DNA of 56,905 bases from an uncultured Methanobrevibacter sp. GTDB taxonomy: Archaea; Methanobacteriota; Methanobacteria; Methanobacteriales; Methanobacteriaceae. The stretch covers positions 1 through 56,905 of the forward strand of contig NZ_CAMVEE010000010.1 of NCBI RefSeq assembly GCF_947166415.1. Direction: 5' to 3'. Shown here piece by piece: positions 39,369-48,558 of the stretch. Within the stretch, counting starts at the first letter, position 1, and every line of letters begins with the position of its first letter. The notes under the pieces are model-generated. The model searched no databases, had not been told where the DNA came from, and saw nothing but the letters and a program-made list of their open reading frames with translations. Position numbers and translations under genes: made by a program.

Positions 39369-41893
39369 ATGTTACCAGAAAAAACCGTGCGACAAGATAG
39401 GACCTCTTTCTCTGTCTTTTGTTCAGTGAGAACTCGGTTCTCAATCCCTGCTGTGATGGGATTTCCCCCCTTGAAACTGTAAGCCTAGTAATAGACTTAT
39501 AGGTTGCATGATAGAATGTCTAAGCAAATAAAATGTATTCTTTATTTGCGGGCTAGGGGAAGATTTAGGACGATTAATCGTTTTGGTGAATAGTTGTAAG
39601 CATCGTGACTGGTTACTATTAGGTGGAATACTTTAAACGCTTAAATGCAAATACTAATGGATTACAGAGAGGAAATAAACAATGGTTTTATGTTTATATT
39701 TTCACAGCCCATAGCTCTGTCGGTGTATAGACTAAATCGTACCTATGATCGTATCTGATAAGAGGTTAACTTGGTAAGTCCTCCTACGGTCCATACAATT
39801 ATTGTATGGTAAGTGGATTGCGAATGAAACCTAATTTCCTTGGAGGATATGGGATTTCGAAGAAAAGCAAAAGCTGTCATATGGTCGAAAGGCACATAGG
39901 AAGATATACAGAGATAATATAACTATGGACAGATACCAAAACCACAATTTCATTGTGTGTTTTGGCAGGGAAACCTGTGCCAACTTTCGAAAGGTGAACA
40001 ACATGCGTATAAAACGTGAATTGTAAAATAAATATATTATAAGGATTTGGTGACTGATAATGTGTATAACTCCAGTTGATAAAACTCGGACGTCCGCGAA
40101 ACCAAACACTACTGATTGGGAATCTATTAATTTAAAGAAAACCAAACGGCATGTAACTAATTTGCAAAGACGGATATACCTTGCTAGTAAAAATGGTGAT
40201 AAGAAGAAAGTAAGAGACTTACAAAGACAATTAGTCAGAAGTTATTCTGCAACTGTCCAAGCAGTTCATAGAGTAACAGTAATTAATAAAGGAAAATCAA
40301 CACCTGGAATTGATGGATTTAAAGCCACTAACAATGAAGAAAGAGGCATTCTTGTAGATATTCTTCTCAACGAAAATATCAAACATCATAGACCTAAACC
40401 GGCATATAGGACATATATTCCGAAAAAGAATGGTAAAATGAGGTCTCTGGGCATTCCTACTATTAAAGATAGGGTTTACCCAGAGATTCTACGACTTGCC
40501 ATCGAGCCAGAGTGGGAAGCGAAATTTGAACCCACTAGTTATGGTTTTAGACCCAAAAGAAGTCAGCATGATGCTATTAAAAGAATCCACTTTAATATTC
40601 AAAGTGGTAAATGGTGCTGGATATTCGAGGGCGATTTTAAATCATGTTTTGATACAATATCTCATGAGTTTATTTTAAAGCAACTTAAAGATTTTCCATA
40701 TATTAATGTAATCAGAAGATTTCTTGAAGCGGGATATGTTGACGATGGCGCATATCATGAAACTGAAGAAGGAACTCCTCAAGGAGGATTGTTGTCGCCG
40801 TTATTAGCAAATATTGCATTGCATGGAATGGAACAAATACTAAATATTTCCTACAAAGAAATTCTTACAATCAGTAAGAAAGGGAAAATCTCATCATATT
40901 TTAGGACATATGGTGATTATCGTGTTGTTAGATACGCAGATGACTTCGTAATCTTTGCTAAATCTAAGAAAAAGATATTGAAGGTATATGAACTTCTTGA
41001 ACCCTATTTAAGCGAACGAGGTTTGATTCTTGCTGAAGATAAAACTCGAATAACTCATTTAAGCAAAGGCTTTGATTTTCTTGGATTTAATTGTAGAAGA
41101 TACAAAGATGGAGTTTCACGTATCAAACCATCTAAAGAAAGTATCAAGAAATTTAAAGAGAAAATAAATGAAATATTTAGAGTTTCACATGGAAATAATG
41201 TGGATACTCTTATTTTTAGACTGATTCCAGTTATTCGTGGTACTGCCCTTTACTGGAGGTACTCGGTAATTTATGAGATATTTCATGATATGGATTTCCA
41301 TTTATGGAATAAAACTTATAAGTTTTTAAGGAGAATGCATCCTAATAAAAGTTGGAAATGGATTAAAAATAGATATTTCACTTATCATACAGACGACTAT
41401 GGTCATGTAAGCAAATGGCTTCTGAAAGACCCAAAATCTGGGAGGTTCTTAATGAAAATGTCTTGGTTCAAACATCGTGATTATATTATGATTAAACATA
41501 ATTATAGTCCGTATGACAGAACCAAACTAGATTATTTTGAAAATCGAAAGGACAAGTACTATTTATAAACTAGGTGAAAGTTTGCTTGAGCCGTATGAGG
41601 TGTGAGTCTCACGTACGGTTCTTAGGAGAGTTTGGGGAAGTAATTCCTCACTCTTATCCGACAACATCAGCGCAAGAGTTGAAATAACACTCAAAAAGAT
41701 TGTCGAAGATTCTGCTTTTACCCACAAGGACGCCTATGAGCTTGGAGCGAAAATGATAGCTATGGGCAATGCCGAAGAAACATTAATGCTAATAAGCAGA
41801 AGTTCTGATTTTGAAAAAATCATAAAACAGACTGAGTACAGATTAATCGAAGCAAGAAAAAACCAATTAGAAAAAGAGCTAAGGGATTTATAG
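39369..41893 (+). CDS. Small ORF split by a group II intron
   Basis: Exon 1 is ATG TTA CCA GAA AAA ACC (39369-39386). The intron begins at GTGCG (39387), and exon 2 resumes at about 41663 with AACATCAGCGCAAGA. Joined, they give an in-frame protein of about 82 residues (MLPEKT, then NISARVEITLKKIVEDSAF and on to KELRDL). The stop lies 14 bases before the small terminase gene and its AGGAGG site. Splicing is needed to make the product. The exact 3' junction could shift by a few bases. The protein is helical and unassigned; its position suggests a packaging or head role. Confidence 0.55.
39387..41662 (+). mobile_element. Group II intron with reverse transcriptase
   Basis: The 5' end GTGCGAC matches the group II GUGYG start. 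About 670 bases of structured RNA precede the RT gene, as expected for domains I-IV. Domain V is clear at 41588-41621 (begins GAGCCGTATGAGG, with the AGC triad), and a domain VI stem follows to about 41655. GGTTTT near 39684 could pair with the exon 1 end AAAACC as EBS1-IBS1. Insertion is in sense with the host ORF. All parts look intact, so the intron may be mobile. Confidence 0.85.
40060..41568 (+). CDS. ltrA: Group II intron reverse transcriptase/maturase
   Basis: The 502-residue protein has the RT0-RT7 domains: IPKKNGKMRSLGIPTIKDRV, YGFRPKRSQHDA, GDFKSCFDTISH, TPQGGLLSPLLANI (about 239) and the active-site YADD at 292-295. The GIIM-type maturase domain follows (about 380-450), including LYWRYSV. 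I see no C-terminal HNH endonuclease, so retrohoming would rely on replication forks or on endonuclease-free insertion. It lies in intron domain IV and promotes splicing and mobility. Confidence 0.9.
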   Translation: MCITPVDKTRTSAKPNTTDWESINLKKTKRHVTNLQRRIYLASKNGDKKKVRDLQRQLVRSYSATVQAVHRVTVINKGKSTPGIDGFKATNNEERGILVDILLNENIKHHRPKPAYRTYIPKKNGKMRSLGIPTIKDRVYPEILRLAIEPEWEAKFEPTSYGFRPKRSQHDAIKRIHFNIQSGKWCWIFEGDFKSCFDTISHEFILKQLKDFPYINVIRRFLEAGYVDDGAYHETEEGTPQGGLLSPLLANIALHGMEQILNISYKEILTISKKGKISSYFRTYGDYRVVRYADDFVIFAKSKKKILKVYELLEPYLSERGLILAEDKTRITHLSKGFDFLGFNCRRYKDGVSRIKPSKESIKKFKEKINEIFRVSHGNNVDTLIFRLIPVIRGTALYWRYSVIYEIFHDMDFHLWNKTYKFLRRMHPNKSWKWIKNRYFTYHTDDYGHVSKWLLKDPKSGRFLMKMSWFKHRDYIMIKHNYSPYDRTKLDYFENRKDKYYL

Positions 41894-41907
41894 GAGGTCT
41901 AATCTCA

Positions 41908-42717
41908 ATGGGTAGAGGAAATTCAGATGTCATTTTCTTTTTAGAACAGCACGAACAGGAAATAATAAACTGCTGCAAGAAAGGAATGAGCAACAATGAA
42001 GTAAGGCAATTGTTAAAATCAAAATATGATTGTGAAGTGGCTGACACCACCTACAGGAAATTCAAGGCAAATCTGAACCTGACAAAAGGAGATTTCTTGG
42101 AAACATTACTTGATGAAATAATACTCATGAAAACATCGGGAGCTACAGATGCAAGCATCAGAAGATGGCTTGATGATGAACATGACCTTGAAGTAAGCAG
42201 AGCAACATTTTCAAGATTCAAAAAGAAATATCACATAACAGATAAGGAAAAAGACCCAAGAGAGCGAAATGCCGAAGCACTGACAAACAGGGCTATTACC
42301 CAAAAGCAAATAACAGACAATAACATTCATCAAGACAATATAGATTTAGCTATTGATACAATACTTCAGCAGCAGGTCACAGACATCAAAACAGGACTTG
42401 AAAACTTGGATAAAATCACCAAAAATGCAGTAGGCCTTGAAATTGACTTTGAAAAACTTGATCAAGAAGTTAGATACAATGCCAATGAGAAAAGCCTTGC
42501 AAGATATTTGATTGATTTAACAGAACTGAAAATCAGATATCTTGAACTGTCAGTAAGAGCATTTGAAGCTAAAAACAAATTATTTAAAGATGAAATGGAC
42601 AGGTTATTCAAAAACCGCATGTTAGAGCTGGAAGACAAGAAAATTGAAATCTCACAAAAGGACATAATGGAAGAAATAGAAATCCTTGCAAAACAGATTG
42701 ACGATAACAATGTATGA
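41908..42717 (+). CDS. Small terminase subunit (putative)
   Basis: The 269-residue protein has two N-terminal helix-turn-helix repeats (MSNNEVRQLLKSKYDCEVADTT; ASIRRWLDDEHDLEVSRATF), followed by a long helical and coiled-coil part. It immediately precedes and overlaps the large terminase gene, which fits a DNA-recognition subunit of the packaging motor. AGGAGG lies upstream. The size is larger than many small terminases but the architecture fits. Confidence 0.7.
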   Translation: MGRGNSDVIFFLEQHEQEIINCCKKGMSNNEVRQLLKSKYDCEVADTTYRKFKANLNLTKGDFLETLLDEIILMKTSGATDASIRRWLDDEHDLEVSRATFSRFKKKYHITDKEKDPRERNAEALTNRAITQKQITDNNIHQDNIDLAIDTILQQQVTDIKTGLENLDKITKNAVGLEIDFEKLDQEVRYNANEKSLARYLIDLTELKIRYLELSVRAFEAKNKLFKDEMDRLFKNRMLELEDKKIEISQKDIMEEIEILAKQIDDNNV

Positions 42718-44119
42718 TGAAAACAATGAATTCTATTTAAGTGCTAAAGATAAAGCTATTCTTCAGAAGTGTGTATATGAAAATCCGTATATTCCATTTT
42801 CTCCATTTCCAAAGCAGGCTGAAATGATATTAGCAACAGAAAAGGAAGTTCTGATTGGTGGTGCAGCTGGAGGTTCCAAATCAACAAGTCTTTTGATGAG
42901 GGCATTGTTCTATGTTCAGGACGATGCCAATGAATACCATGCCCTCATCTTGAGACGTACATTATCTGACTTGAAGCGTAAAGGAGCTTTAATTCACAAG
43001 GCAAGTCAGTGGTTAAATCGAAAGGAAGTTCAAAATAATGCAAGCATCAAACCGAAGTGGGATGGAACCGAACATTCATGGACATTCCCCAATGGAAATT
43101 CACTAACTTTCGGATATTTAAGAAACATCAATGACCTCGACACATACCAGGGTTCGGAATATCAGTTCATTGGCATTGATGAGTTGACACAGCTTGAAAG
43201 ATTCAAATACATTTACATGAGGTCAAGAGTCCGTAAGACTAAAGACAATAAACTCCCAACACAACTGATGGCATCAAGCAATCCGGGTAAGCGTGGAAAC
43301 AAATGGGTACGTGAAAGATTCATTGAAAAGATAGACACTGACATTCAGGATAAATCACAAATAAGATTCATTTCATCAAGCTATTTGGATAACATTTATC
43401 TGGACAGAAATGACTATGAGGAATACCTTATGGGTCTTGACAGAGTAACAAGGGAACAGCTGATGAACGGTAACTGGTATGCTTCAGTCAAAGGTCAGCT
43501 ATTCGATGAATCGGACTTCCACATAATCTCACATGACGAATACATGAAAATACCAATCGTTAGAGTTATCAGATATTGGGATCTTGCAGCTACTGAAGTA
43601 TTGAATGATGACAAACTGAGAGGAAGTGATCCTGATTATACTGCAGGTGTTCTATTGGCTAAGGATCTGAACGATAATATCTACATCCTCGATTCATATG
43701 AATTTCAGCTGGAATCAAGAAACCTAATCAATGAAATATTAAATACTGCAGCACGTGACAAGTCAGATGTCCAGTATATAGAATTAGATGGAAGTACTGG
43801 TAAAAACTTTGGATTACTCATTATCGATGAATTAAACAGAAGAGGATTTACTACAGGTAAGGGTAACTCAAGGGAAAATAAAGTTGACCGTGCAAGAAGA
43901 GTTTCAGCAGATATTCAAAAGAATGGAATTTTTCTTGTTGGAAAGGATAGAACAGGGTTCACTAAAAAATGGGCTATGGAATTTCTTGAAAAAATAACTG
44001 CATATCCAAATGAAGCCATCCATGATGATTGTGTAGTGGCATTCACTGGAGGTTATGAAAAAATAGTTGCAGAAAAGCAAACTCAAAGAGTTGATGTTGA
44101 TAGGTGGTATTCCACCTGA
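42710..44119 (+). CDS. Large terminase subunit
   Basis: The 469-residue protein has the Walker A-like GGAAGGSKST (50-59) and Walker B FIGIDE with catalytic Glu158. The C-terminal RNase H-like nuclease has VIRYWDLAAT (first Asp), a middle YIELDGS and the late DDCVVAF. It powers DNA packaging through the portal and cuts the genome. I chose ATG 42710 rather than the TTG at 42686 because it overlaps the small-subunit stop, the common arrangement. It is the most secure virus hallmark here, though separated from the portal gene by about 40 kb (or about 16 kb if the element is circular). Confidence 0.9.
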   Translation: MYDENNEFYLSAKDKAILQKCVYENPYIPFSPFPKQAEMILATEKEVLIGGAAGGSKSTSLLMRALFYVQDDANEYHALILRRTLSDLKRKGALIHKASQWLNRKEVQNNASIKPKWDGTEHSWTFPNGNSLTFGYLRNINDLDTYQGSEYQFIGIDELTQLERFKYIYMRSRVRKTKDNKLPTQLMASSNPGKRGNKWVRERFIEKIDTDIQDKSQIRFISSSYLDNIYLDRNDYEEYLMGLDRVTREQLMNGNWYASVKGQLFDESDFHIISHDEYMKIPIVRVIRYWDLAATEVLNDDKLRGSDPDYTAGVLLAKDLNDNIYILDSYEFQLESRNLINEILNTAARDKSDVQYIELDGSTGKNFGLLIIDELNRRGFTTGKGNSRENKVDRARRVSADIQKNGIFLVGKDRTGFTKKWAMEFLEKITAYPNEAIHDDCVVAFTGGYEKIVAEKQTQRVDVDRWYST

Positions 44120-44135
44120 TAATTTTTATAGATAA

Positions 44136-44166
44136 ACATATCGATACATTTAAATATATCGAAATG
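44136..44166 (+). promoter_or_regulatory. ArsR-type promoter/operator
   Basis: ATATCGA occurs at 44138-44144 (within palindromic TATCGATA) and at 44156-44162, either side of a TTTAAATATA box. It lies 15 bases ahead of the regulator's start, as expected for autorepression. Confidence 0.5.
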
Positions 44167-44178
44167 ATATTATTAGGT

Positions 44179-44520
44179 ATGGCAACTGAAAATAATAATG
44201 AAAGCTGTGAAGTATGCTGTTCAGTCGAAGACCTGATAAAGACATTGCCTTCAGATGAAACCCTTGAAGACAATGCCGCAATACTGAAGTCCCTGGCGGA
44301 CCCGACAAGACTTAAAATAATTTATCTTTTAAAAAACGGTGAACTGTGTGTCTGCCAGATACTCGAGGCAATCGACAAGTCCCAGTCAACAATATCCCAT
44401 CATCTAAACATGATGAAAAAGGAAGGAGTTCTCTCAGCACGAAAGCAGGGAAAATGGATATACTACAAACTGGCCAATGAAAACATCATTGACAGTCTTG
44501 AACAAATATTTGAAAAATAA
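44179..44520 (+). CDS. ArsR/SmtB-family metal-responsive repressor
   Basis: The 113-residue product is a classic ArsR winged helix: LKSLADPTRLKIIYLLKNGE, the metal-site ELCVCQIL, and recognition helix SQSTISHHLNMMKKEGVL. Extra cysteines near the N-terminus (CEVCCS) may add thiol ligands. ATG 44179 is chosen because the operator-like repeats and TATA box lie just upstream; the longer frame from 44104 would cover them. It probably represses the following three genes, which are spaced closely in the same direction. Confidence 0.85.
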   Translation: MATENNNESCEVCCSVEDLIKTLPSDETLEDNAAILKSLADPTRLKIIYLLKNGELCVCQILEAIDKSQSTISHHLNMMKKEGVLSARKQGKWIYYKLANENIIDSLEQIFEK

Positions 44521-44531
44521 AGGTGTTAACA

Positions 44532-44909
44532 ATGGCTGAAAAAATAGCTTTGGCTTCATGCAACGGAATGAGCGCCAATGGACTGGTATCACGTGTTGCA
44601 GTGGGAGACTGCAAAAAAGAAAACCCTAATGTAATATCAATTTGTATGGGATCAACTTCAGCGGATACTGAAGGGCAAAACGATGAAATGCTTAAGAAAT
44701 TCCCGATTATTGCAATCAACGGATGCGACAATGCCTGTGTCAACAAGATTTTAAGCAATCGTGGAATTGAAGTTTCAAAAACCATAGGCGTTGGGGATGT
44801 ATTAAAAGAACACAAGGCTTTCGCAACAGATCCTTTCAGACTTGACAGTGAAGGGGAAAGATGTGTGGAAATCATTAAAAACAAAATCAATGAAGAATTA
44901 GAGGGATGA
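44532..44909 (+). CDS. DGC-domain zinc-binding-like protein
   Basis: The 125-residue protein has the DGC pattern: an early Cys (ALASCNGMSANGLVSR), a middle Cys (ISICMGST) and the AINGCDNACVNKIL motif that names the family. DGC proteins are thought to bind zinc through conserved Cys residues; their role is not established. It follows the ArsR gene by 11 bases with GGTG upstream. Together with the Cys-rich and Fe-S proteins downstream it suggests a thiol or metal-handling pathway. Confidence 0.65.
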   Translation: MAEKIALASCNGMSANGLVSRVAVGDCKKENPNVISICMGSTSADTEGQNDEMLKKFPIIAINGCDNACVNKILSNRGIEVSKTIGVGDVLKEHKAFATDPFRLDSEGERCVEIIKNKINEELEG

Positions 44910-44912
44910 GAA

Positions 44913-45308
44913 ATGGATTATTTTGATAATGAAATTTGGCAAAAATGGGCAAACAATAACTATGATGAATTCAAGTCACTTAAAGACGGTGCAAAAATGG
45001 CAATGCTTCTGCCGGACACAGACAACCTCATTGTCCTCACAAAAGGCGATGAGATAACAGTCAGAATTGATGACAGGAACAATTTCGACTTTCCTTTCGC
45101 ACAGATTGCCTTCAAGTTCCAAGACAATACCGTCGATAAGGTATTGAACGATTCAACATTCAAGACATTCAGAAATCTTGCCATAGCGGATGATATAGGC
45201 ATTCTGTCATTTGTCGATGAAGGAACCCTTAACAGATTCGATTACAGGAACTTCCTCAAGAAGTTCGGATTTGAAATAGGTTCCGGATGCAGCTGCGGGT
45301 GTTGCTGA
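44913..45308 (+). CDS. Cys-tailed protein of the ArsR operon
   Basis: The 131-residue protein has a mixed alpha/beta body without recognised family and ends in GSGCSCGCC, five thiols in six positions, a likely metal or metalloid site or sulfur carrier. The gap to the upstream gene is three bases, and the stop overlaps the next start (TGATG). Strong coupling suggests it acts with its neighbours in stoichiometric amounts. Confidence 0.55.
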   Translation: MDYFDNEIWQKWANNNYDEFKSLKDGAKMAMLLPDTDNLIVLTKGDEITVRIDDRNNFDFPFAQIAFKFQDNTVDKVLNDSTFKTFRNLAIADDIGILSFVDEGTLNRFDYRNFLKKFGFEIGSGCSCGCC

Positions 45309-46117
45309 TGGCTGACAACTGGAACTTCGACGGTTTGGTTCAGGATGTGCTTGTCAAAACCACCGGGAGTTCCTGCTGCGGCGACATCACATTTCCAGAC
45401 ACATCAAAAATAGAAAACCCACTAAATCCAATCGATACTGTTACAAAGGAATTTCTCGATGATTTTGAAATATACCTAAAGCAGTTGGGCGTTGTGGAAA
45501 TAGCTTACGTTAATGATATAAAAGATTATTTCATGCACGGCCTTGATTTTGATTTTAATTCAGCTATCGTGTTTTCATATGAAATCAGCCAGCGCATCCA
45601 TGAAGTGGGTGCAGGAGCCAAGGCACAGGAATACAACAATGATCTCTACAGGGACTTTGGAAACCTTGCATATAAGATTTCAGATTATCTGAGGCTCCGG
45701 GGATTTGAAACACTGGTTGCACATCCACGTGAAGAGACAATAGACTTTTCACATCTTGCACAAAAGGCAGGAATGGGTGCAATCGGAAAAAGCGGATTGC
45801 TCATAAGTCCTGAAATAGGACCCAACCAGAAGATAGCTGCAATACTTGTGAATATCAAAAACCTGCCAAAATCTGAAAGCAATGATTATGATTGGATTCC
45901 AGATTATTGCAACTACTGCACCTCATGTGCTCGAGCATGCCCACATGATGCACTTGTTTTGGATAAGAAAACCAAGACTGTGAGTTTTGTTGAAGATTTA
46001 TGTATCGGCTGCAGTGAAGGTTGTACTGAATGCATTCAGGCATGTCCATTCTATAAAAAAGGATATGATATTGTTTTTGAAAAATACAAAAAGATTAAAA
46101 TGAAATCAAAAAAATGA
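45308..46117 (+). CDS. 4Fe-4S protein related to epoxyqueuosine reductase
   Basis: The 269-residue product has a QueG-like body (HLAQKAGMGAIGKSGLLISP is the family signature). Two ferredoxin-type 4Fe-4S motifs follow near the C-terminus (CNYCTSCARACP and CSEGCTECIQACP). It starts inside the stop of the Cys-tailed gene. Methanogens lack the bacterial queuosine route, so reduction of another substrate, perhaps a corrinoid-linked one, is more likely. An N-terminal SSCCGD adds more thiols. Probably an electron-delivery enzyme for the ArsR-controlled pathway. Confidence 0.65.
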   Translation: MADNWNFDGLVQDVLVKTTGSSCCGDITFPDTSKIENPLNPIDTVTKEFLDDFEIYLKQLGVVEIAYVNDIKDYFMHGLDFDFNSAIVFSYEISQRIHEVGAGAKAQEYNNDLYRDFGNLAYKISDYLRLRGFETLVAHPREETIDFSHLAQKAGMGAIGKSGLLISPEIGPNQKIAAILVNIKNLPKSESNDYDWIPDYCNYCTSCARACPHDALVLDKKTKTVSFVEDLCIGCSEGCTECIQACPFYKKGYDIVFEKYKKIKMKSKK

Positions 46118-46160
46118 TAGGAATGAAATGATTGCAGTTAATCATATCGGCGATAACCTC

Positions 46161-46478
46161 TTACTTGCCTCCAAGAAGTTTTCTTCGGCCCTGCCATATT
46201 AACTGCCTTTGCCTTCTTCTTAATTCTTTATACTTATAATACATCTGTGATGTGACATGTCCGTGCAGTCTTCGATACTCGTCAATCCTTACAATCTCGG
46301 CCTGTACAATAGCTGCTTGGCCTTCATGCCAACAGTAATACGGATGATGGCAGGCAACATCATTTTTTAAACCCAGTCCGGTTTTGCAGTTGTTGCAGTA
46401 ATCAACAAACCACAGTTCCTCTTCCCGTTCTCGCTTTTCGGCTTCAGCTTCGATTATCTGCTCTCTTATAGATGTCAT
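46161..46478 (-). CDS. Small zinc-finger-like protein
   Basis: The 105-residue protein has a compact CNNCKTGLGLKNDVACHHPYYC stretch (Cys/His pairs) and a basic C-terminus (ELRRRQRQLIWQGRRKL), suggesting nucleic-acid binding. ATG 46478 is chosen because the upstream part of the longer frame covers tandem 9-10 bp repeats (46493-46527). It is the distal gene of the leftward early cluster; a replication or regulatory role is inferred. Confidence 0.55.
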   Translation of the reverse strand: MTSIREQIIEAEAEKREREEELWFVDYCNNCKTGLGLKNDVACHHPYYCWHEGQAAIVQAEIVRIDEYRRLHGHVTSQMYYKYKELRRRQRQLIWQGRRKLLGGK

Positions 46479-46850
46479 AACAATCAGTTTTATAAATACC
46501 ATAAATACTATGAATACCATTGAATACTTTTTGGACAGTATTTTTAAATATTCCTTAAAATCCTTTAAATCAAAAAATAAGAATTTTAAGAAAGTTTCAT
46601 GAAAATGATTTTTTAAAATACCGAATTTTTCCAGGGTATGCGGGAGGACTCATCAAAGTTACCTCCCGCTTATCCCTGAAAGTTAAGTTTTTTTGAAAAA
46701 ACCATACCACTAAAACCAATGCAGAATCCTTTAATTAACCTGAAAACGATTGAAAGTAATTTTTTAAAAAAACTTTCACAAAAGTTTTTATAAGTTTTCA
46801 TGGTTTTTTAAGTATTTTGGTTTTTTGGGTTTTTATGGTATTTCAGGTTT
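46479..46850. other. Non-coding region with iterons and hairpin, candidate origin
   Basis: It contains four tandem copies of an AAATACCAT-like 9-10-mer at 46493-46527. A strong hairpin spans 46632-46678 (GCGGGAGG pairing with CCTCCCGC plus outer pairs). From 46802 GGTTTTT recurs at intervals of 17, 9, 18 and 9 bases, running into the helicase 3' end. Placement beside the replication helicase makes this a candidate replication origin. Confidence 0.45.
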
Positions 46851-48545
46851 TTATGGTTTTTTAACAATCCATTTCGGTTTTTCGACCTCGCTGTCAAAGT
46901 TCATTATACTTAACCCTTCAACAAATTTATCTTCCTTCATAATGTCTACAACCCATTCGCCAATCTCATAGCAGATATCCTCGTATATCGAATCGTCAAT
47001 GTGCTTTAAATCATAGTTGATAGATATGACCTCACTTTTGGACAGGTCATATATATTCGATCTTCCTGATTGTGCAGTCACCTGGAGAAATCCGTTGTTT
47101 GCCAGTTCATATATGTATTTCTTGACAGACCCTTTGCTCAGTTCAAGATTTTGAAGTGCGAAGTAATCGTTGGTTGTAATGCCCATGTTCAGCACTTCCC
47201 TGTCCTTGCTCATCCTCCACTCATCAATATTGTTTCTGATGTCATTTAAAACCTCAACGGCCTTTGGCGAGAGGTTTGCTGATATGCTTTCCTTATAGGG
47301 TTTTAAGAGACTCATAAACAACTGCACGTCTGCAATGTTTGTGAGGATTATCTTTTTGCCGTCAACTTCATAGACTTCGTGGTTATAGTAGTTCAGTGCA
47401 GTCACTGTCTTTAGAAGTCCGTTGAACTTGTCAAAATCCCTTTTGTAGAAAGCTGAGTTTTTAAGGAAGTTGATGACAAAGTGGACATAGGGATTTATCA
47501 CTACAATCTCTTTAAAGACTTCCTTTAGATGAAGAAGCATGTATGGTATGAGTTCTGCTTCCTTTTCATATTTCTTTAAGGTATTGTAGCTTTTGCCGTG
47601 CTTGAATTCAAGTGCACTGTTTCTTCGGTTGAAGATTTTCTTGTTGTCCATTCTTGGAGTTATGAAAATGCTTCTGCTCATCTCCTGCTCATCAAATGTA
47701 TGATTGGGCACTGTGGTATAAGTTAAGCAGGGTCTTCCTTCAAGTTTCAAATCCTTGACTTCCCATCCTCCTTCACCGTCAGGTATGCTTAACGGTTTGT
47801 TTAGAAATCCGTCGGACTGAAGTTCCTTCATGAGGTTTTTAGACTCTTCCATGAATTCATGGTCCTTGCTTCCACCCATATCACCGTAATTGACAATCTT
47901 TCCGTCATAGAAATACTTGTCAGTTTTGGCACGATTAAATAGTGCTGCTTCAGTGATTTTCTTTTCATTGACAATGAATCGTTTAGGAATCAGTTTCAGT
48001 GCTGTTTCCTGTATGTGGGATTTTCCACTGCTGGCTTCACCTAAACATATCACAGATATTGGATTTCCCAAAACGACCTGTCCGGCAAATACTGTAAAGG
48101 CATACATTATGTTGTTGCGCTCACCTGCCGTAAACCATTCAACAAGGCTTCCGATATAAATCAACGGGCAGCTTAATGATTGCAGTTTGGAGATAGCTTG
48201 CCTTAACTTTGCAGTGTCCTTTTCATGTTCGGCCTGCTTTTTGTCAGCTATTTCCTGCTCGATTACGGAAAGCTCATTTTCATAATTGAGCTGCAGTAAC
48301 TCTTTTAGTTCTGCAAATTGGCTGTTGATTTTTTTGGGTTTCATTTCGCCTTTGGGATCCATTATCTGTTTGAACTGTTTTGCGACATTACTTTGTGAAG
48401 ATAATGTAGCTGGAGATTTGTTTAAGTATTCTCCAATTTTATTACCTGATTTAGTTTTAAATACATATGTAACATTATCTACATTCTTTCTGTTGATAAT
48501 GAGGGTTATTGTATCTTTTGTTGGTAATTCAGCTACATTACTCAT
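46851..48545 (-). CDS. AAA+/SF3-like replicative helicase
   Basis: The 564-residue protein has a coiled N-terminal region (about 75-120). The ATPase core follows, with Walker A GEASSGKS (169-176), a KIVNYGDMGG segment as probable Walker B, and TYTTVPNHTFDEQEMSRS before an arginine-finger region. A C-terminal winged helix (NGFLQVTAQSGRSNIYDL) completes it. This layout fits virus and plasmid helicases of the DUF927/SF3 type that unwind the origin. GGAGCTAAG precedes the ATG. It is the last large gene of the early operon and is followed by iteron-like repeats. Confidence 0.65.
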   Translation of the reverse strand: MSNVAELPTKDTITLIINRKNVDNVTYVFKTKSGNKIGEYLNKSPATLSSQSNVAKQFKQIMDPKGEMKPKKINSQFAELKELLQLNYENELSVIEQEIADKKQAEHEKDTAKLRQAISKLQSLSCPLIYIGSLVEWFTAGERNNIMYAFTVFAGQVVLGNPISVICLGEASSGKSHIQETALKLIPKRFIVNEKKITEAALFNRAKTDKYFYDGKIVNYGDMGGSKDHEFMEESKNLMKELQSDGFLNKPLSIPDGEGGWEVKDLKLEGRPCLTYTTVPNHTFDEQEMSRSIFITPRMDNKKIFNRRNSALEFKHGKSYNTLKKYEKEAELIPYMLLHLKEVFKEIVVINPYVHFVINFLKNSAFYKRDFDKFNGLLKTVTALNYYNHEVYEVDGKKIILTNIADVQLFMSLLKPYKESISANLSPKAVEVLNDIRNNIDEWRMSKDREVLNMGITTNDYFALQNLELSKGSVKKYIYELANNGFLQVTAQSGRSNIYDLSKSEVISINYDLKHIDDSIYEDICYEIGEWVVDIMKEDKFVEGLSIMNFDSEVEKPKWIVKKP

Positions 48546-48558
48546 TTCTTAGCTCCGT

